Assembly (NCBI GenBank): GCA_902554335.1
Contig: CACDOD010000001.1
Location: 39,596-103,595, forward strand
Length of the DNA stretch: 64,000 nucleotides
Source of the DNA: an uncultured Pelagibacteraceae bacterium
Lineage (GTDB): Bacteria; Pseudomonadota; Alphaproteobacteria; Pelagibacterales; Pelagibacteraceae
Direction of reading: 5' to 3'
The translations under genes and the position numbers were made by a program. Below are positions 25,298-35,981 of this stretch, in pieces (the stretch's first letter is position 1; each line of letters begins with the position of its first letter). Under the pieces are notes generated by a model. The model was not told the origin of the DNA, made no database searches, and was given only the letters and a program-made list of their open reading frames with translations.

Positions 25298-26383
25298 GAA
25301 CAAATTAATAAACTTTTTTACATAATCAGTGTTTAGCTGATTGTTAATGTTTACAACACCAATTTTTTTTAAGGTTATAAAATTGATTTTTTTCGAGGTG
25401 TTTTTCTTATCAGTAACCATAAAACTTAAAATTTTATTCAAATCTTTTTTATTAAAAAATTTATTTAAATCATCAAAATGTAATTTAGCTAAGTGGGAGG
25501 AAATCAATTGGTAATCTTTATTACTTATTGTTTTCAATCTTTTACTTAAGTTTATTGAAGAATATATGCCATATAATACAGCTTCCCCATGATTTAACTT
25601 TTTTGAGTAGTTCAAGGTCGCCTCGTAAGCATGTCCAAAAGTATGACCTAAATTTAAACTTTTTCTAATATTTTTCTCTCTTTCATCTTTTTCAACTATC
25701 TGTTTTTTTATTTTACAACTCTCTAAAATTGCTTTTTCAATAATTTTTTTTTCTAATTTCAAAATTTTTTTCAGATTCTTATCCAGAAATAAAAAAAATT
25801 TTTTACTTTTTATTAGAGAATGCTTTAAAATTTCTGCATATCCACAAATAATTTCTCTTTTAGGCAAACTATTTAACAACATAGTATCTGAAATCACTAT
25901 GTCTGGTTGATAAAATGAACCAATCAAATTTTTTCCTAACCTGCTATTGACACCAGTTTTACCTCCAATTGAAGAGTCCACTTGTGATAAAAGAGTTGAG
26001 GGAATATTTATAAATTTCAAACCTCTTTTGTAAATGCTTGCAGCAAACCCAGAAATATCACCTACAATTCCTCCACCAAGACAAATAATTACATCATTCC
26101 TTGTAAAATTGTTTTTTAATAAAAATTCAAGAATTAAATTCACATTTAAAATATTTTTATTTCTTTCAGATGCATTAAAAAAATAAATTAATTTTTTTTC
26201 TGAATTAATTTTAGATTTTATTCTTTTGATGAAATATTTAGGAATTTTTCTATCAACCACTAATAATGCTTTTTTAAATTTAATCTTTTCTTTATTAATT
26301 ATTTTGTTGAGCTGAGAAATAACATTATATCCGATATAAATATTGTAATGTTTACTCTTTGTTTTAACTGGTAGAATTTTCAT
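25286..26383 (-). CDS. aroB: 3-dehydroquinate synthase
   Basis: GGGIVGDISGFAASIYKRGLKFINIPSTLLSQVDSSIGGKTGVN; GHTFGHAYE; downstream of aroK. Confidence 0.97.
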   Translation of the reverse strand: MKILPVKTKSKHYNIYIGYNVISQLNKIINKEKIKFKKALLVVDRKIPKYFIKRIKSKINSEKKLIYFFNASERNKNILNVNLILEFLLKNNFTRNDVIICLGGGIVGDISGFAASIYKRGLKFINIPSTLLSQVDSSIGGKTGVNSRLGKNLIGSFYQPDIVISDTMLLNSLPKREIICGYAEILKHSLIKSKKFFLFLDKNLKKILKLEKKIIEKAILESCKIKKQIVEKDEREKNIRKSLNLGHTFGHAYEATLNYSKKLNHGEAVLYGIYSSINLSKRLKTISNKDYQLISSHLAKLHFDDLNKFFNKKDLNKILSFMVTDKKNTSKKINFITLKKIGVVNINNQLNTDYVKKFINLFLLN

Positions 26384-26885
26384 TTTTTATAATTTCAATT
26401 ATTTGATTTGTAATTTCATTTTTATTTTTATTTTCACAGTTTACTTTATAATCAGATAATTTATAGAATTTAACTCTTTTTCTATAAAGATTAGCTAAAT
26501 CTCTTTCATTTAATTTTAAAGCTAAAGGTCGTCTAGTATTTCTTGTTATTCTTGTCAAAATTGTCTTTAATTTCCAATTTAACCATATTGAATAACTATT
26601 TTTTTTTATCTTTTTTCTGACCTTATCGTTTAAAAATGTACCACCTCCTAATGAAATTACTCTTTTATTTTTTTCCAAAAAAGATAAAGAAATCTTTTCT
26701 TCAATTTTTCTAAAAAATCCTTCACCCTTATTTTGAAAAATATCTATAATTTTTTCATTTTCTGAATTTTCAATCTCAGTATCAATATCAATAAATTGAT
26801 ATCCTAATTTTTTAGCTAGTTTAAAACCAATAGTGGTTTTTCCAGCCCCCATCATACCAATTAATACTATATTTTTTTTTAACAT
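26364..26885 (-). CDS. aroK: Shikimate kinase
   Basis: GMMGAGKTTIGFKLAKKLGYQFIDIDTEIE Walker A and DxD; overlaps aroB. Confidence 0.95.
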   Translation of the reverse strand: MLKKNIVLIGMMGAGKTTIGFKLAKKLGYQFIDIDTEIENSENEKIIDIFQNKGEGFFRKIEEKISLSFLEKNKRVISLGGGTFLNDKVRKKIKKNSYSIWLNWKLKTILTRITRNTRRPLALKLNERDLANLYRKRVKFYKLSDYKVNCENKNKNEITNQIIEIIKNENSTS

Positions 26886-26940
26886 TTAATAATATTGAAA
26901 AAACACAAATATGTCTTATTTCTAAACTAATTAATCATTT

Positions 26941-27123
26941 ATGGAATTTCAAAGAAAAAATAATTCAATTTTTGGCAAGTTGAAAGGCCCAATATTTAAA
27001 TTTTCTTTTATAATTCTAATTTTAATAGGGTTAATTTACGTTATTGGCTCAATAGACTTTCCTGCGCCTAATAAGAAAATTGAAAAAATCATACCTAATG
27101 AAAATTTCAAAATTATTAAATAA
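26941..27123 (+). CDS. Small single-TM hypothetical protein
   Basis: 60 aa, one strong TM segment (FSFIILILIGLIYVIGSI); overlaps the next gene. Confidence 0.55.
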   Translation: MEFQRKNNSIFGKLKGPIFKFSFIILILIGLIYVIGSIDFPAPNKKIEKIIPNENFKIIK

Positions 27124-28864
27124 AAAAAGACTTTTATCCATTTTATTTTTTGTATTCATTAGTAATTCGATGGCTAATGAACCAGTTGATATTTGGAATA
27201 TAGATAAGAATAAAGAAGAGACAGACCAAATAAGTGAAAATGTATTATTAGATGAGGAGAAAATAACAGAAGAAAATATATCTGTTTATAACTTAAATAA
27301 TCAAAAAAATGAAAATAGTCAAAATAAAGTATTTTCAGAAAGTAATCTTGAAAATAATTTATCTTTATTTGGACTTTATGATCCCGATAAAAATAATTTA
27401 ACAATTGATATGTGGAATGAATCGAATGGTGAAGAAATTAAAAAAATATTTAGAAAAATTTTTTCACAAGAGTTATCTAGCGATGCTTTAGATATACTTG
27501 AAATAGCATTATTAACTAACTCAAATACTCCAATAAAAAATATTACTAAAAAGGAGTTTTATAATTTTCAAAAGAACTTTTTGATTAAAAATAATAATAT
27601 GGAACTAATAAAATCATTTATAGAAAATAATCAAAATTTTTATTTTATAGATGAGTTGATAAACTATTACGCAAACTATTACCTTGCAGAGGCAAATTTA
27701 GAAAAGAGTTGTGAATTATTTGATACAATTGGAGAAGTAACTTTAAATAATGATTACTCTTCAAAATTAAAAATATACTGTTTAATAAATGCCAACAAAA
27801 TAGATCAAGCTTTACTTATTTTTGATCTAAAAAAAGAGTTAGGATTTAATGATAATTTTTTTGAAAAAAAAATATTTAAATTAATTGGATTTGAGGATGA
27901 AAGTAACCAAATTTCTGATAAAAGTCTATTAGATCTTCACCTATCGCATAGAGTTGTGGAAAACTTTAAATATATACCAAGCGATAAAACTTCAAAAGAT
28001 ATATGGAAATATTTGGCATCTGCAAATCTCTTAGAAAAAGTAGAAAATATAGATTTAGAGGATATTGAAAAAATCAATTTAATAGAAAAAGCAGTCCACA
28101 ACGGAAATTATAGCGAATATGATCTTTTTAGTTTGTATACAAGGTTTCAATTTAATTTTAATCAACTTCTATCTGCAAAAGAAAATTATAAAACTTTAGA
28201 TAATTCAAGTCAAAGAGCTCTAATATATCAAAAAATGCTACTAACTATTGATCCAACTGAAAAATTAAGATTAGCAAGATTATTAAAAAATTTATTTGAA
28301 GCAGATGAAATAGGAGATGCTTTTTATACAGAGCTATCAAAAATATTATCGTCTGTAGATGATACTAAAATTTCCGCAGATTTAGCAACGTTTTATAATG
28401 AAAATATTATTAATGAGGAAGTAGAAATTAAAAAAATAAAATTTAATAATAAAATTATTCATCAATCAAAATTGTTAAATTATTTTGTTGAAAAAAATGA
28501 TATTTCAAAAGTTGAAAAAGAAACAAATGATTTACTCAAAAATATTTTGAAAGATAAAAAATATATAATTACAACAAATGACGAGATATTATTAGAATCA
28601 CTTAAATATGACGGTGTTAAAATCTTAAAAAAATATTCAGATAAATATAAATCAACGGTAAATATACCTCCTGACATACAATCTAAAATTAATAATAGAG
28701 ATTTAGGGTTAATTTTACTGAGAATCGTTGAGATTATTGGTGAAGATAAATTAGAAAAGCTTGGATCTGAAACTCTTAATTTCATATTAATTACACTAAA
28801 TCAACTTGACCTTGATACAATTAGAAATAAAATTATTTTAAAAACTTTACCAATCAGGGTATAA
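27098..28864 (+). CDS. Hypothetical exported protein (signal peptide plus helical-repeat-like body)
   Basis: Signal peptide MKISKLLNKKRLLSILFFVFISNSMANE; long ORF; upstream of def. Start chosen as internal Met. Confidence 0.65.
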   Translation: MKISKLLNKKRLLSILFFVFISNSMANEPVDIWNIDKNKEETDQISENVLLDEEKITEENISVYNLNNQKNENSQNKVFSESNLENNLSLFGLYDPDKNNLTIDMWNESNGEEIKKIFRKIFSQELSSDALDILEIALLTNSNTPIKNITKKEFYNFQKNFLIKNNNMELIKSFIENNQNFYFIDELINYYANYYLAEANLEKSCELFDTIGEVTLNNDYSSKLKIYCLINANKIDQALLIFDLKKELGFNDNFFEKKIFKLIGFEDESNQISDKSLLDLHLSHRVVENFKYIPSDKTSKDIWKYLASANLLEKVENIDLEDIEKINLIEKAVHNGNYSEYDLFSLYTRFQFNFNQLLSAKENYKTLDNSSQRALIYQKMLLTIDPTEKLRLARLLKNLFEADEIGDAFYTELSKILSSVDDTKISADLATFYNENIINEEVEIKKIKFNNKIIHQSKLLNYFVEKNDISKVEKETNDLLKNILKDKKYIITTNDEILLESLKYDGVKILKKYSDKYKSTVNIPPDIQSKINNRDLGLILLRIVEIIGEDKLEKLGSETLNFILITLNQLDLDTIRNKIILKTLPIRV

Positions 28865-28876
28865 ATCAATTAAATT

Positions 28877-29401
28877 ATGGCTATTAAAGAAATATTAACA
28901 GAACCGAATAAAATTTTACGACAAATATCAAAATCTGTTGATAAGGTAACAAAAGAGGAGCAAATGTTAATGGATGATATGCTTGAGACTATGTATCAAG
29001 CAAATGGAATTGGGTTAGCCGCAATCCAAATTGGAGTTCCAAAAAGAATAATTGTTATGGATATTGCCAAAAAAGATGAAAAAAAAAATCCAATGTATTT
29101 TGTAAACCCAATAATTAAAAATAAAACAAAAGACCTATCAACATATGAGGAAGGCTGCTTATCAGTTCCTAATCAATTTGCTGAAGTAGATAGACCTGCC
29201 ACTTGTGAGGTCGAATATTTAGATTACAACGGAGAGAAAAAAATTCTAAAAGCAACCGGATTGTTAGCAACCTGCATTCAGCACGAGATGGATCATTTAC
29301 AGGGAATATTATTTATTGATTATCTTTCAAAATTAAAAAAATCAATGATAATTAAAAAACTATCTAAACAGAAAAAGAGTTCTGAAGCCATAGTAATTTA
29401 A
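28877..29401 (+). CDS. def: Peptide deformylase
   Basis: GIGLAAIQIG, EEGCLSVP, QHEMDHLQGILFID motifs. Confidence 0.97.
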   Translation: MAIKEILTEPNKILRQISKSVDKVTKEEQMLMDDMLETMYQANGIGLAAIQIGVPKRIIVMDIAKKDEKKNPMYFVNPIIKNKTKDLSTYEEGCLSVPNQFAEVDRPATCEVEYLDYNGEKKILKATGLLATCIQHEMDHLQGILFIDYLSKLKKSMIIKKLSKQKKSSEAIVI

Positions 29402-29404
29402 ATC

Positions 29405-30334
29405 ATGCAAAAAAAAATTGGTTTTATGGGAACACCAAATTTTGCTGTTCCAATTCTAAAAAATATTTACCAAAATGGTTATGAAGTAACTGTAGTTTAT
29501 TCTCAACCGCCAAGAAAATCAAATAGAGGACAAAAATTTGAAAAATCTCCAATCCATTCATTTGCTGAAACGATAAGTCTTGAAGTAAGAACGCCCGATC
29601 AATTAAAAAATAACAAAACTGAATATGAGTACTTTAAAAATCTAAATTTAGATTTAGTTATTATAGTAGCTTATGGGATGATTATTCCTAAAGAATTTTT
29701 ATCATTAAGCAAAGAGGGTTTTATTAATCTTCATGCATCGATACTTCCAAAATGGAGAGGTGCAGCACCAATTCAGAGATCAATAATGAACAAGGACAAA
29801 GAAACTGGGATTAGTGTGATGAAAATAAATGAAAAACTAGATGAGGGTGGTATATCACATATTTTTAAAATTAATATTGAGAAAAATGAAAACTCCCAAA
29901 CATTGTCTGATAAACTTTCAAATCTTGCGTCTAAAAAAATTTCGGAAATCATCGACAGCATTATGGATAAAGAAGTTAAATTTAAACCCCAAGATCACTC
30001 CCAAGCAACATATGCAAAAAAAATAAAAAAAACAGAGGGATTAATCGATTGGAATGAGAAAGCGGAGGATATTATTGGAAAAATAAATGGATTATATCCA
30101 TATCCTGGTGTTTTTTTTATTTTTAGGGGAGAAAGATATAAAATCTTAAAAGCACAAATATCTTTTAGTAAAAATCAACCAGGCAAAGTGCTTTCTAACG
30201 ATCTAGAAATCAGCTGTGGTGAAAATTCAATTAAAGTTTTAAATATTCAACGTGAAGGCAAAAAACCCCAAAAAATAAATGAATTTATGCTCGGTTCTCA
30301 AATTCAAACGGGGACTTATTTACTTGATGTTTAG
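29405..30334 (+). CDS. fmt: Methionyl-tRNA formyltransferase
   Basis: FMGTPNFAVPIL, NLHASILPKWRGAAPIQRSI; follows def. Confidence 0.96.
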   Translation: MQKKIGFMGTPNFAVPILKNIYQNGYEVTVVYSQPPRKSNRGQKFEKSPIHSFAETISLEVRTPDQLKNNKTEYEYFKNLNLDLVIIVAYGMIIPKEFLSLSKEGFINLHASILPKWRGAAPIQRSIMNKDKETGISVMKINEKLDEGGISHIFKINIEKNENSQTLSDKLSNLASKKISEIIDSIMDKEVKFKPQDHSQATYAKKIKKTEGLIDWNEKAEDIIGKINGLYPYPGVFFIFRGERYKILKAQISFSKNQPGKVLSNDLEISCGENSIKVLNIQREGKKPQKINEFMLGSQIQTGTYLLDV

Positions 30335-31067
30335 GTATCAAATTATAATAGAATACGATGGAACCAACCATTCTGGCTGGCAAGCACAAAAAAATGGAAA
30401 ATCAATTCAAAAAGACGTAGAGAAAACTTTTTCCAAGATTTTAAAAAAAAAAATTAAAATCAGCGGTTCAGGTAGAACTGATGCTGGAGTTCACTCCAAA
30501 AATCAATCTGCTCATTTTGATCATGAGAATTTAATATTAAACAAAAATAAATTAATTTCTTCAGTAAATCATTTTTTAAATAAAAAAAATATTTCAATAA
30601 AAAAAATTGTTAGAAAAAAAAAGGATTTCCATGCGAGATATTCTGCAAAGGAGAGAATATATGAATATATTATTCTAAATAGAGATGCGCCTCCCATATT
30701 ATATAAAAATAAAGTTTGGCATTTAAGATCTAAACTAGACATTAAACTCTTAAAAAAAGGAGCAAAGAAATTAATTGGGACTCATAATTTTAATGCATTT
30801 AGATCTTCTAATTGTCAGGCTAAATCTCCAATAAGAACTTTAAAAACAATTAAGATTACGAAGAAAAAAGAAAAAATAATTTTTGTTTTGAGGTCAAAAT
30901 CATTTCTTAAAAACCAAGTAAGATCAATAATAGGTTGCTTAAAATATGTTGGTGAAAATAAATGGACTATTAAAGATCTCGAAGAAGTTCTTAAGTCAAA
31001 AAATAGAAATAGTTGCGCTCCTCCAGCACCTGCACAGGGATTGTATTTATCTAAAATTATTTACTAA
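30327..31067 (+). CDS. truA: tRNA pseudouridine synthase A
   Basis: YDGTNHSGWQAQ, SGRTDAGVHSKNQSAHF; start at MFRYQI overlapping the fmt stop. Confidence 0.95.
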   Translation: MFRYQIIIEYDGTNHSGWQAQKNGKSIQKDVEKTFSKILKKKIKISGSGRTDAGVHSKNQSAHFDHENLILNKNKLISSVNHFLNKKNISIKKIVRKKKDFHARYSAKERIYEYIILNRDAPPILYKNKVWHLRSKLDIKLLKKGAKKLIGTHNFNAFRSSNCQAKSPIRTLKTIKITKKKEKIIFVLRSKSFLKNQVRSIIGCLKYVGENKWTIKDLEEVLKSKNRNSCAPPAPAQGLYLSKIIY

Positions 31068-31515
31068 GCCTGAGTGATTTTTTAATTCTCCATCGTGAAG
31101 TTTGTTTTACAATATATCCACAACAGTTCTTTGAATTACATTTACATGGGTAATCTTTAAAATCTTCATCAAAACTGAAGCCATAGTCATACGAGAGTTC
31201 CTCGCCTTTTTTAATATCTTTAATTGACTCGATCCACAATTTTAAACCTTTACCAACAACTTCACAATTTGGATTACAAGAATGATTTATAAGTCTCGCT
31301 GTATTAAAATTGTAATCTCCATCTAGGTCATATCTTTTATTTATTTCAAAAAGGTAAATTCTCTTTGAGTTATCGAATTTAGGATTAACTTCACTCTCTT
31401 TCTTAGATATTAATTTTCCTTTATAATAAATTATTTTTGTACCCTTTTTAATATCTTTAGCAGCGACTAATCCTTTATTATCAATATTTGATTTTTGAAT
31501 TCTATATAATGCCAT
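31057..31515 (-). CDS. SET-domain protein (putative lysine methyltransferase)
   Basis: RLINHSCNPNCEVVG (NHS motif), GEELSYDYGF, post-SET-like Cys cluster CKCNSKNCCGYI. Confidence 0.88.
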   Translation of the reverse strand: MALYRIQKSNIDNKGLVAAKDIKKGTKIIYYKGKLISKKESEVNPKFDNSKRIYLFEINKRYDLDGDYNFNTARLINHSCNPNCEVVGKGLKLWIESIKDIKKGEELSYDYGFSFDEDFKDYPCKCNSKNCCGYIVKQTSRWRIKKSLRLSK

Positions 31516-31545
31516 TAAGTCTATTTATGATAATTTTTCGGAAAC

Positions 31546-32469
31546 TCAATTGAATTCTAGAAGTGCGTTAACATGTTCATTCGCACTATCAGCAAGAGCT
31601 TTAAGGTCATAGCCACCCTCAAGAATAGATACAACTTTTCCGTTACAGAATTGTTTTGTAGTTTGCAAAACTCTTTTGGTTATTTCATAATAGTCCCTAG
31701 ATTCTAAATTTAACTGACATAAAGGATCATCCTTATGAGCGTCAAATCCTGCAGACATTAATATGAATTCAGGCTGAAATGCTTTTAATCTTTTGAGCAT
31801 ATGTTCGTAAGCATCTAAATATTCTCTCGAAGTCGTACCAGCAGACAAAGGAATATTAAGCGCATTATTATGATCCCCCTTTTCATGTTCTGTTCCTCCC
31901 CCTGGATAGTATGGATATTGATGTAGGCTTGAGAAAAAAACGTTCTTATTTGATTTGAGAATATCATAAGTTCCATTTCCAAAATGGCAATCCCAATCAA
32001 TTACTGCAACTTTTTTATATTTATATTTTGAAATTAAATAATTTGCGGCAACACCGATATTATTTATCACACAAAAACCCATAGCTTTATTTTTTTCGGC
32101 ATGATGACCTGGAGGTCTAGTAACACAATGAGCAGCTTCAAATTCTTTATTTTCAACTCCATCAATTGCAGAAATTATTGAACCAACTGCATCAAAGGTT
32201 GCATCTTTGCTACCTGGTGAAACCACTGTATCTCCATCTAAAAAAACTAAACCTTTTTCAGGAAAAGCTTTTTCAACTGTATCAAGATAATTGGAAGTAT
32301 GAGTTTGCTTTATAATGTCTTTATTAAAACTCACTGGACTTTTCCAAATTAACTTTTTATTTTTTTTTAATGTATCAATTATCGATGTAATTCTTGAGAT
32401 GCTTTCGGGATGTCCAGAACCAGTATTGTGATTTAAAGAAGATTTAGATGTGATTATTGCTGTTTTCAT
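31546..32469 (-). CDS. Histone deacetylase family protein
   Basis: RPPGHHAEKNKAMGFCVINNIGVAA, VIDWDCHFGNGT, SAGFDAHKDDPLC, LEGGYDL. Confidence 0.93.
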   Translation of the reverse strand: MKTAIITSKSSLNHNTGSGHPESISRITSIIDTLKKNKKLIWKSPVSFNKDIIKQTHTSNYLDTVEKAFPEKGLVFLDGDTVVSPGSKDATFDAVGSIISAIDGVENKEFEAAHCVTRPPGHHAEKNKAMGFCVINNIGVAANYLISKYKYKKVAVIDWDCHFGNGTYDILKSNKNVFFSSLHQYPYYPGGGTEHEKGDHNNALNIPLSAGTTSREYLDAYEHMLKRLKAFQPEFILMSAGFDAHKDDPLCQLNLESRDYYEITKRVLQTTKQFCNGKVVSILEGGYDLKALADSANEHVNALLEFN

Positions 32470-33608
32470 TTAAAATAATTTTCCAAAATATTATAATATA
32501 TTTTAGTCAATTTTTTCAAATCTGAAATTGGCGATCTTTCATCAACCATGTGAATAGTTGTATTTCTTAATCCTAGTTCTAGTCTTGGAATTGATCCTAA
32601 AAATCTACTATCACTTGTACCACCTCTACAATTTAATTTAGCTGAATTGCCTGTAACTTTTTTAACAATTTTTTTAACCATATAAATCTCTTTATTAGGT
32701 TTTGTATAGAAAGCTTCACCACTTACTCTATATTCTATGCTGGTTTTACATTTTTCTTTTTTTGCAACCATATTGATGATTTTACTTAATTTCTTTCTTA
32801 AAGAAGATGATTTATGCTTAGAATTAAATCTAACATTAAATTTTGCACTCGCCGTTTGAGGAACTACATTTTCAGACAAATTATCTACATTCATTTTGGT
32901 AAACTCCAAATTAGATGGTGGCATAAATTTAGTCCCATTATCAAGTGTTAAACTTTTTAATTTTGCTATTATTTTAGCCAAGGCTGTACATGGATTGATA
33001 TAAGACCCTGCAAATGCTGAGTGACCACTTTTTCCGTATACAGTTATAATTCCATTCATAGAACCGCGTCTTCCAATTCTTATTTCGTCCCCAACCGATC
33101 TATTTGAAGATGGTTCTCCTACTACAGAAAAATCTATTTTCTCACCTTTTTTTTTAAGATATTTCATAACTGCTGGACATCCATAACCTGTTGTTTCTTC
33201 GTCTGCTGAAATAATAATTGAAATTGATCCTTTAAACTTATTTTTTTTGATAAAATTACTTACAGCACTTATCCAGCAAGCTACACCACCTTTCATATCT
33301 TGGGATCCTCTACCATTTAAGTATCCATTTTTAACAACAGCTTTAAAAGGAGAAATTTTCCAATTATTAAGGTTGGTAACCACATCTGTATGTCCTAAAA
33401 AATTTATATGAGGTTTTGATTTGCCAAATCTTGCATATAAATTCAGGGCTGGTTTTGATCCAGTTCCTTTTGATTTAATAATTGTACATTTAAAACCAAT
33501 ATAAGTAAGTTTTTTTGATAAGAATTTCATTATACCCTTATCTTCAGTCTTGACTGTTGGAAATCTTATTAGCTCTTGAGCTAATTTTATTTCGTTGTAA
33601 GTTTTCAT
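32466..33608 (-). CDS. dapE: Succinyl-diaminopimelate desuccinylase
   Basis: INFLGHTDVV, GRGSQDMKGGVACW, SADEETTGYGCP, NCRGGTSDSRF; adjacent to dapD. Confidence 0.95.
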   Translation of the reverse strand: MKTYNEIKLAQELIRFPTVKTEDKGIMKFLSKKLTYIGFKCTIIKSKGTGSKPALNLYARFGKSKPHINFLGHTDVVTNLNNWKISPFKAVVKNGYLNGRGSQDMKGGVACWISAVSNFIKKNKFKGSISIIISADEETTGYGCPAVMKYLKKKGEKIDFSVVGEPSSNRSVGDEIRIGRRGSMNGIITVYGKSGHSAFAGSYINPCTALAKIIAKLKSLTLDNGTKFMPPSNLEFTKMNVDNLSENVVPQTASAKFNVRFNSKHKSSSLRKKLSKIINMVAKKEKCKTSIEYRVSGEAFYTKPNKEIYMVKKIVKKVTGNSAKLNCRGGTSDSRFLGSIPRLELGLRNTTIHMVDERSPISDLKKLTKIYYNILENYFK

Positions 33609-33612
33609 TAAT

Positions 33613-34443
33613 TTATTCTCTTAAAAGGTCGTTTATTGAAGTTTTTGATCTAGTTTTTTCATCTACTTGCTTAATTATTACTGCGCAGCTGAGTGATGGA
33701 CCAGATGGATTTTTTTTGTCTGGTAAAGTGCCTGGCACAACTACAGAATAGGGCGGAATTTTTCCATAAGATATTTCACCAGTTGATCTGTTCACAATTT
33801 TTGTTGATTGACCAATATACATTCCCATACTCAATACAGATCCTTCACCTACTATCACGCCTTCAACGACCTCTGACATAGCTCCTAAAAAAACATTATC
33901 CTCAATAATTGTTGGTAATGCCTGTGCTGGTTCAAGTACTCCGCCTACGCCACTCCCAGCTGATATATGGCAATTTTTTCCAATTTGACTGCAGCTACCA
34001 GCTCTTGCAAATGTATCAATCATTGTACCGGAATCAATATATGCTCCAATATTAATATAGCATGGCATTAAAACTGCATTTTTTCCTATGTAACTACCTT
34101 TTCGAACTGGTGAGTTGGGTACCATTCTAAAACCTGCTTTTTCATGATCTTGTTTTGACCATCCAGCTGTTTTTCCTTTTAATAAGTGAGCCTTATCATA
34201 CCAACTGCTGTAAGGACCGTTTAAATTCTCCATTGGATAAATTCTAAAGCTTAGCATTATCGCTTTTTTTAAATGTTGATGTGTTACCCAATCACCATCA
34301 ATTTTTTCAGCAACTCTAGATTTACCACTATCTAAATCTTCAATAACCTGATTTATCGCATCTTTTATGGATTTGTCAGAATTTTGGTTAATTTTGTCTT
34401 TTATTTCCCATGCATCATTTATAATTTTTTTTATATCGCTCAT
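33613..34443 (-). CDS. dapD: 2,3,4,5-tetrahydropyridine-2,6-dicarboxylate N-succinyltransferase
   Basis: Left-handed beta-helix repeats, [30 protein letters not shown]. Confidence 0.95.
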   Translation of the reverse strand: MSDIKKIINDAWEIKDKINQNSDKSIKDAINQVIEDLDSGKSRVAEKIDGDWVTHQHLKKAIMLSFRIYPMENLNGPYSSWYDKAHLLKGKTAGWSKQDHEKAGFRMVPNSPVRKGSYIGKNAVLMPCYINIGAYIDSGTMIDTFARAGSCSQIGKNCHISAGSGVGGVLEPAQALPTIIEDNVFLGAMSEVVEGVIVGEGSVLSMGMYIGQSTKIVNRSTGEISYGKIPPYSVVVPGTLPDKKNPSGPSLSCAVIIKQVDEKTRSKTSINDLLRE

Positions 34444-34447
34444 AACT

Positions 34448-35137
34448 TTATTGTTCTTTTAATAACCTTATTTTTTTCAAAAATAAAGCGAGATTATTAA
34501 TTCTATAATCTACTACATCTTTATATTTTTCAATATCATTTATTGGCTCATCATTACTAAACCAAACCTTGATCATATTTGTTGCGGTTTTGGACGTAAG
34601 GTTTTTACAAATATCCTCAACATAAACAGTTTCTTCGTTTGTGGGTATCTTAAACTTATCACATAACAGCTTAAGAGACTCAGGATTTGGTTTTGGTTTG
34701 AATTTAAAATCTACAATATCCATGATTTTTCCTTCAAACAAATCATCTATTCCTATTTTTTTCATGCAGTTTACCGCATGTTCTCTACTGCCATTTGTTG
34801 CACAATATGCCTTTAAATTAAGTTTTAACAATTCCTCTCTTAGCTCTAAATCTTTCTCTAGACAGTCGTAATTTATTGTATGTACAAATTTTAAAAATTC
34901 TTGAGCATCTATTTTATCTGGATGATTAATGAGAAGTCCATTTAATGAAGTATCGTGTTTATAAAAATAGTCTGATTGAATTACTTTTGCTTTAATTTTA
35001 TCTATACCAAGCTTAAGCGCTATAAATTCTGTCATTCTAGCTGATACTTGACCAAATAACGTTTTTAGGTATTTAGGGTGATATACACAGCCGTCCATAT
35101 CTAGAATTAAGTATTTTACTTTTTTCAGATCTTTCAT
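34448..35137 (-). CDS. HAD-superfamily hydrolase (pyrimidine 5'-nucleotidase-like)
   Basis: [12 protein letters not shown] motif [18 protein letters not shown] and VEDICKN motifs. Confidence 0.82.
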   Translation of the reverse strand: MKDLKKVKYLILDMDGCVYHPKYLKTLFGQVSARMTEFIALKLGIDKIKAKVIQSDYFYKHDTSLNGLLINHPDKIDAQEFLKFVHTINYDCLEKDLELREELLKLNLKAYCATNGSREHAVNCMKKIGIDDLFEGKIMDIVDFKFKPKPNPESLKLLCDKFKIPTNEETVYVEDICKNLTSKTATNMIKVWFSNDEPINDIEKYKDVVDYRINNLALFLKKIRLLKEQ

Positions 35138-35979
35138 TTTCTGATCAAAGTTCCTGCACCTTTATCGGAAAAAATCTCAAATAAAATTGAATGAGGTTTT
35201 CTTCCATCAACAATTACTACTCCTGTAACTCCGTTATTTACAGCATCAAGGCATGTATTAATTTTAGGGATCATGCCCCCAGTTATAGTCTCATCTTTAA
35301 TCATTTGTAAGATTTCTGAGGATGTGACTTCTTCTATTAGTTTTTCATCTTTATCTAGTACACCTTCTATATTTGTCATTAAAATTAATCTTCTTGCTTT
35401 TAATGATTTTGCAACAGCGCCTGCAGCTGTATCCCCGTTTATATTGTATGTCTGACTATCTTTTAAGCCCAAAGGAGAGATAATAGGTACCATTTTTTTT
35501 TTGATAATATTTTGGATTACATCCTTGTCAATTTCAGATGGTTTTCCAACAAATCCAAGTTCTTTAGATTCTGGAATTATTTTTATAACACTGTTCTTTT
35601 TAGTATGAATTGAAATCCCTTCTGTATTCTTTTTTTTTAAAGAATCTACAATGTCATTATTAAAATCTATTAGAACGTCTTCAACTATTTTAATAATTTT
35701 TTTGTCAGTAACTCTTAAACCTCTAATAAATTTTGATTGGATATTTGACTTATCTAATTCTCTTTTAATTCTGGGTCCACCGCCATGAATTACTGCAATT
35801 GAAAGACCTAATTTATTTAAAACACTTATATCTTCGATAAAATTATTAAATATATTTCTATCAATAAAAACATTTCCTCCATATTTTATAACGATTAAAT
35901 CATTTTTATATTTATCAATATATTTTTGGACCTCATCGATGGATGGGCCATCTATTGGCAGCAATTTTTCAATTTTCAT
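35134..35979 (-). CDS. argB: Acetylglutamate kinase
   Basis: VIKYGGNVF, VIHGGGPRI, NINGDTAAGAVAKSLKARRLILMTNIEGVLD. Confidence 0.95.
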   Translation of the reverse strand: MKIEKLLPIDGPSIDEVQKYIDKYKNDLIVIKYGGNVFIDRNIFNNFIEDISVLNKLGLSIAVIHGGGPRIKRELDKSNIQSKFIRGLRVTDKKIIKIVEDVLIDFNNDIVDSLKKKNTEGISIHTKKNSVIKIIPESKELGFVGKPSEIDKDVIQNIIKKKMVPIISPLGLKDSQTYNINGDTAAGAVAKSLKARRLILMTNIEGVLDKDEKLIEEVTSSEILQMIKDETITGGMIPKINTCLDAVNNGVTGVVIVDGRKPHSILFEIFSDKGAGTLIRK

Positions 35980-35981
35980 TT

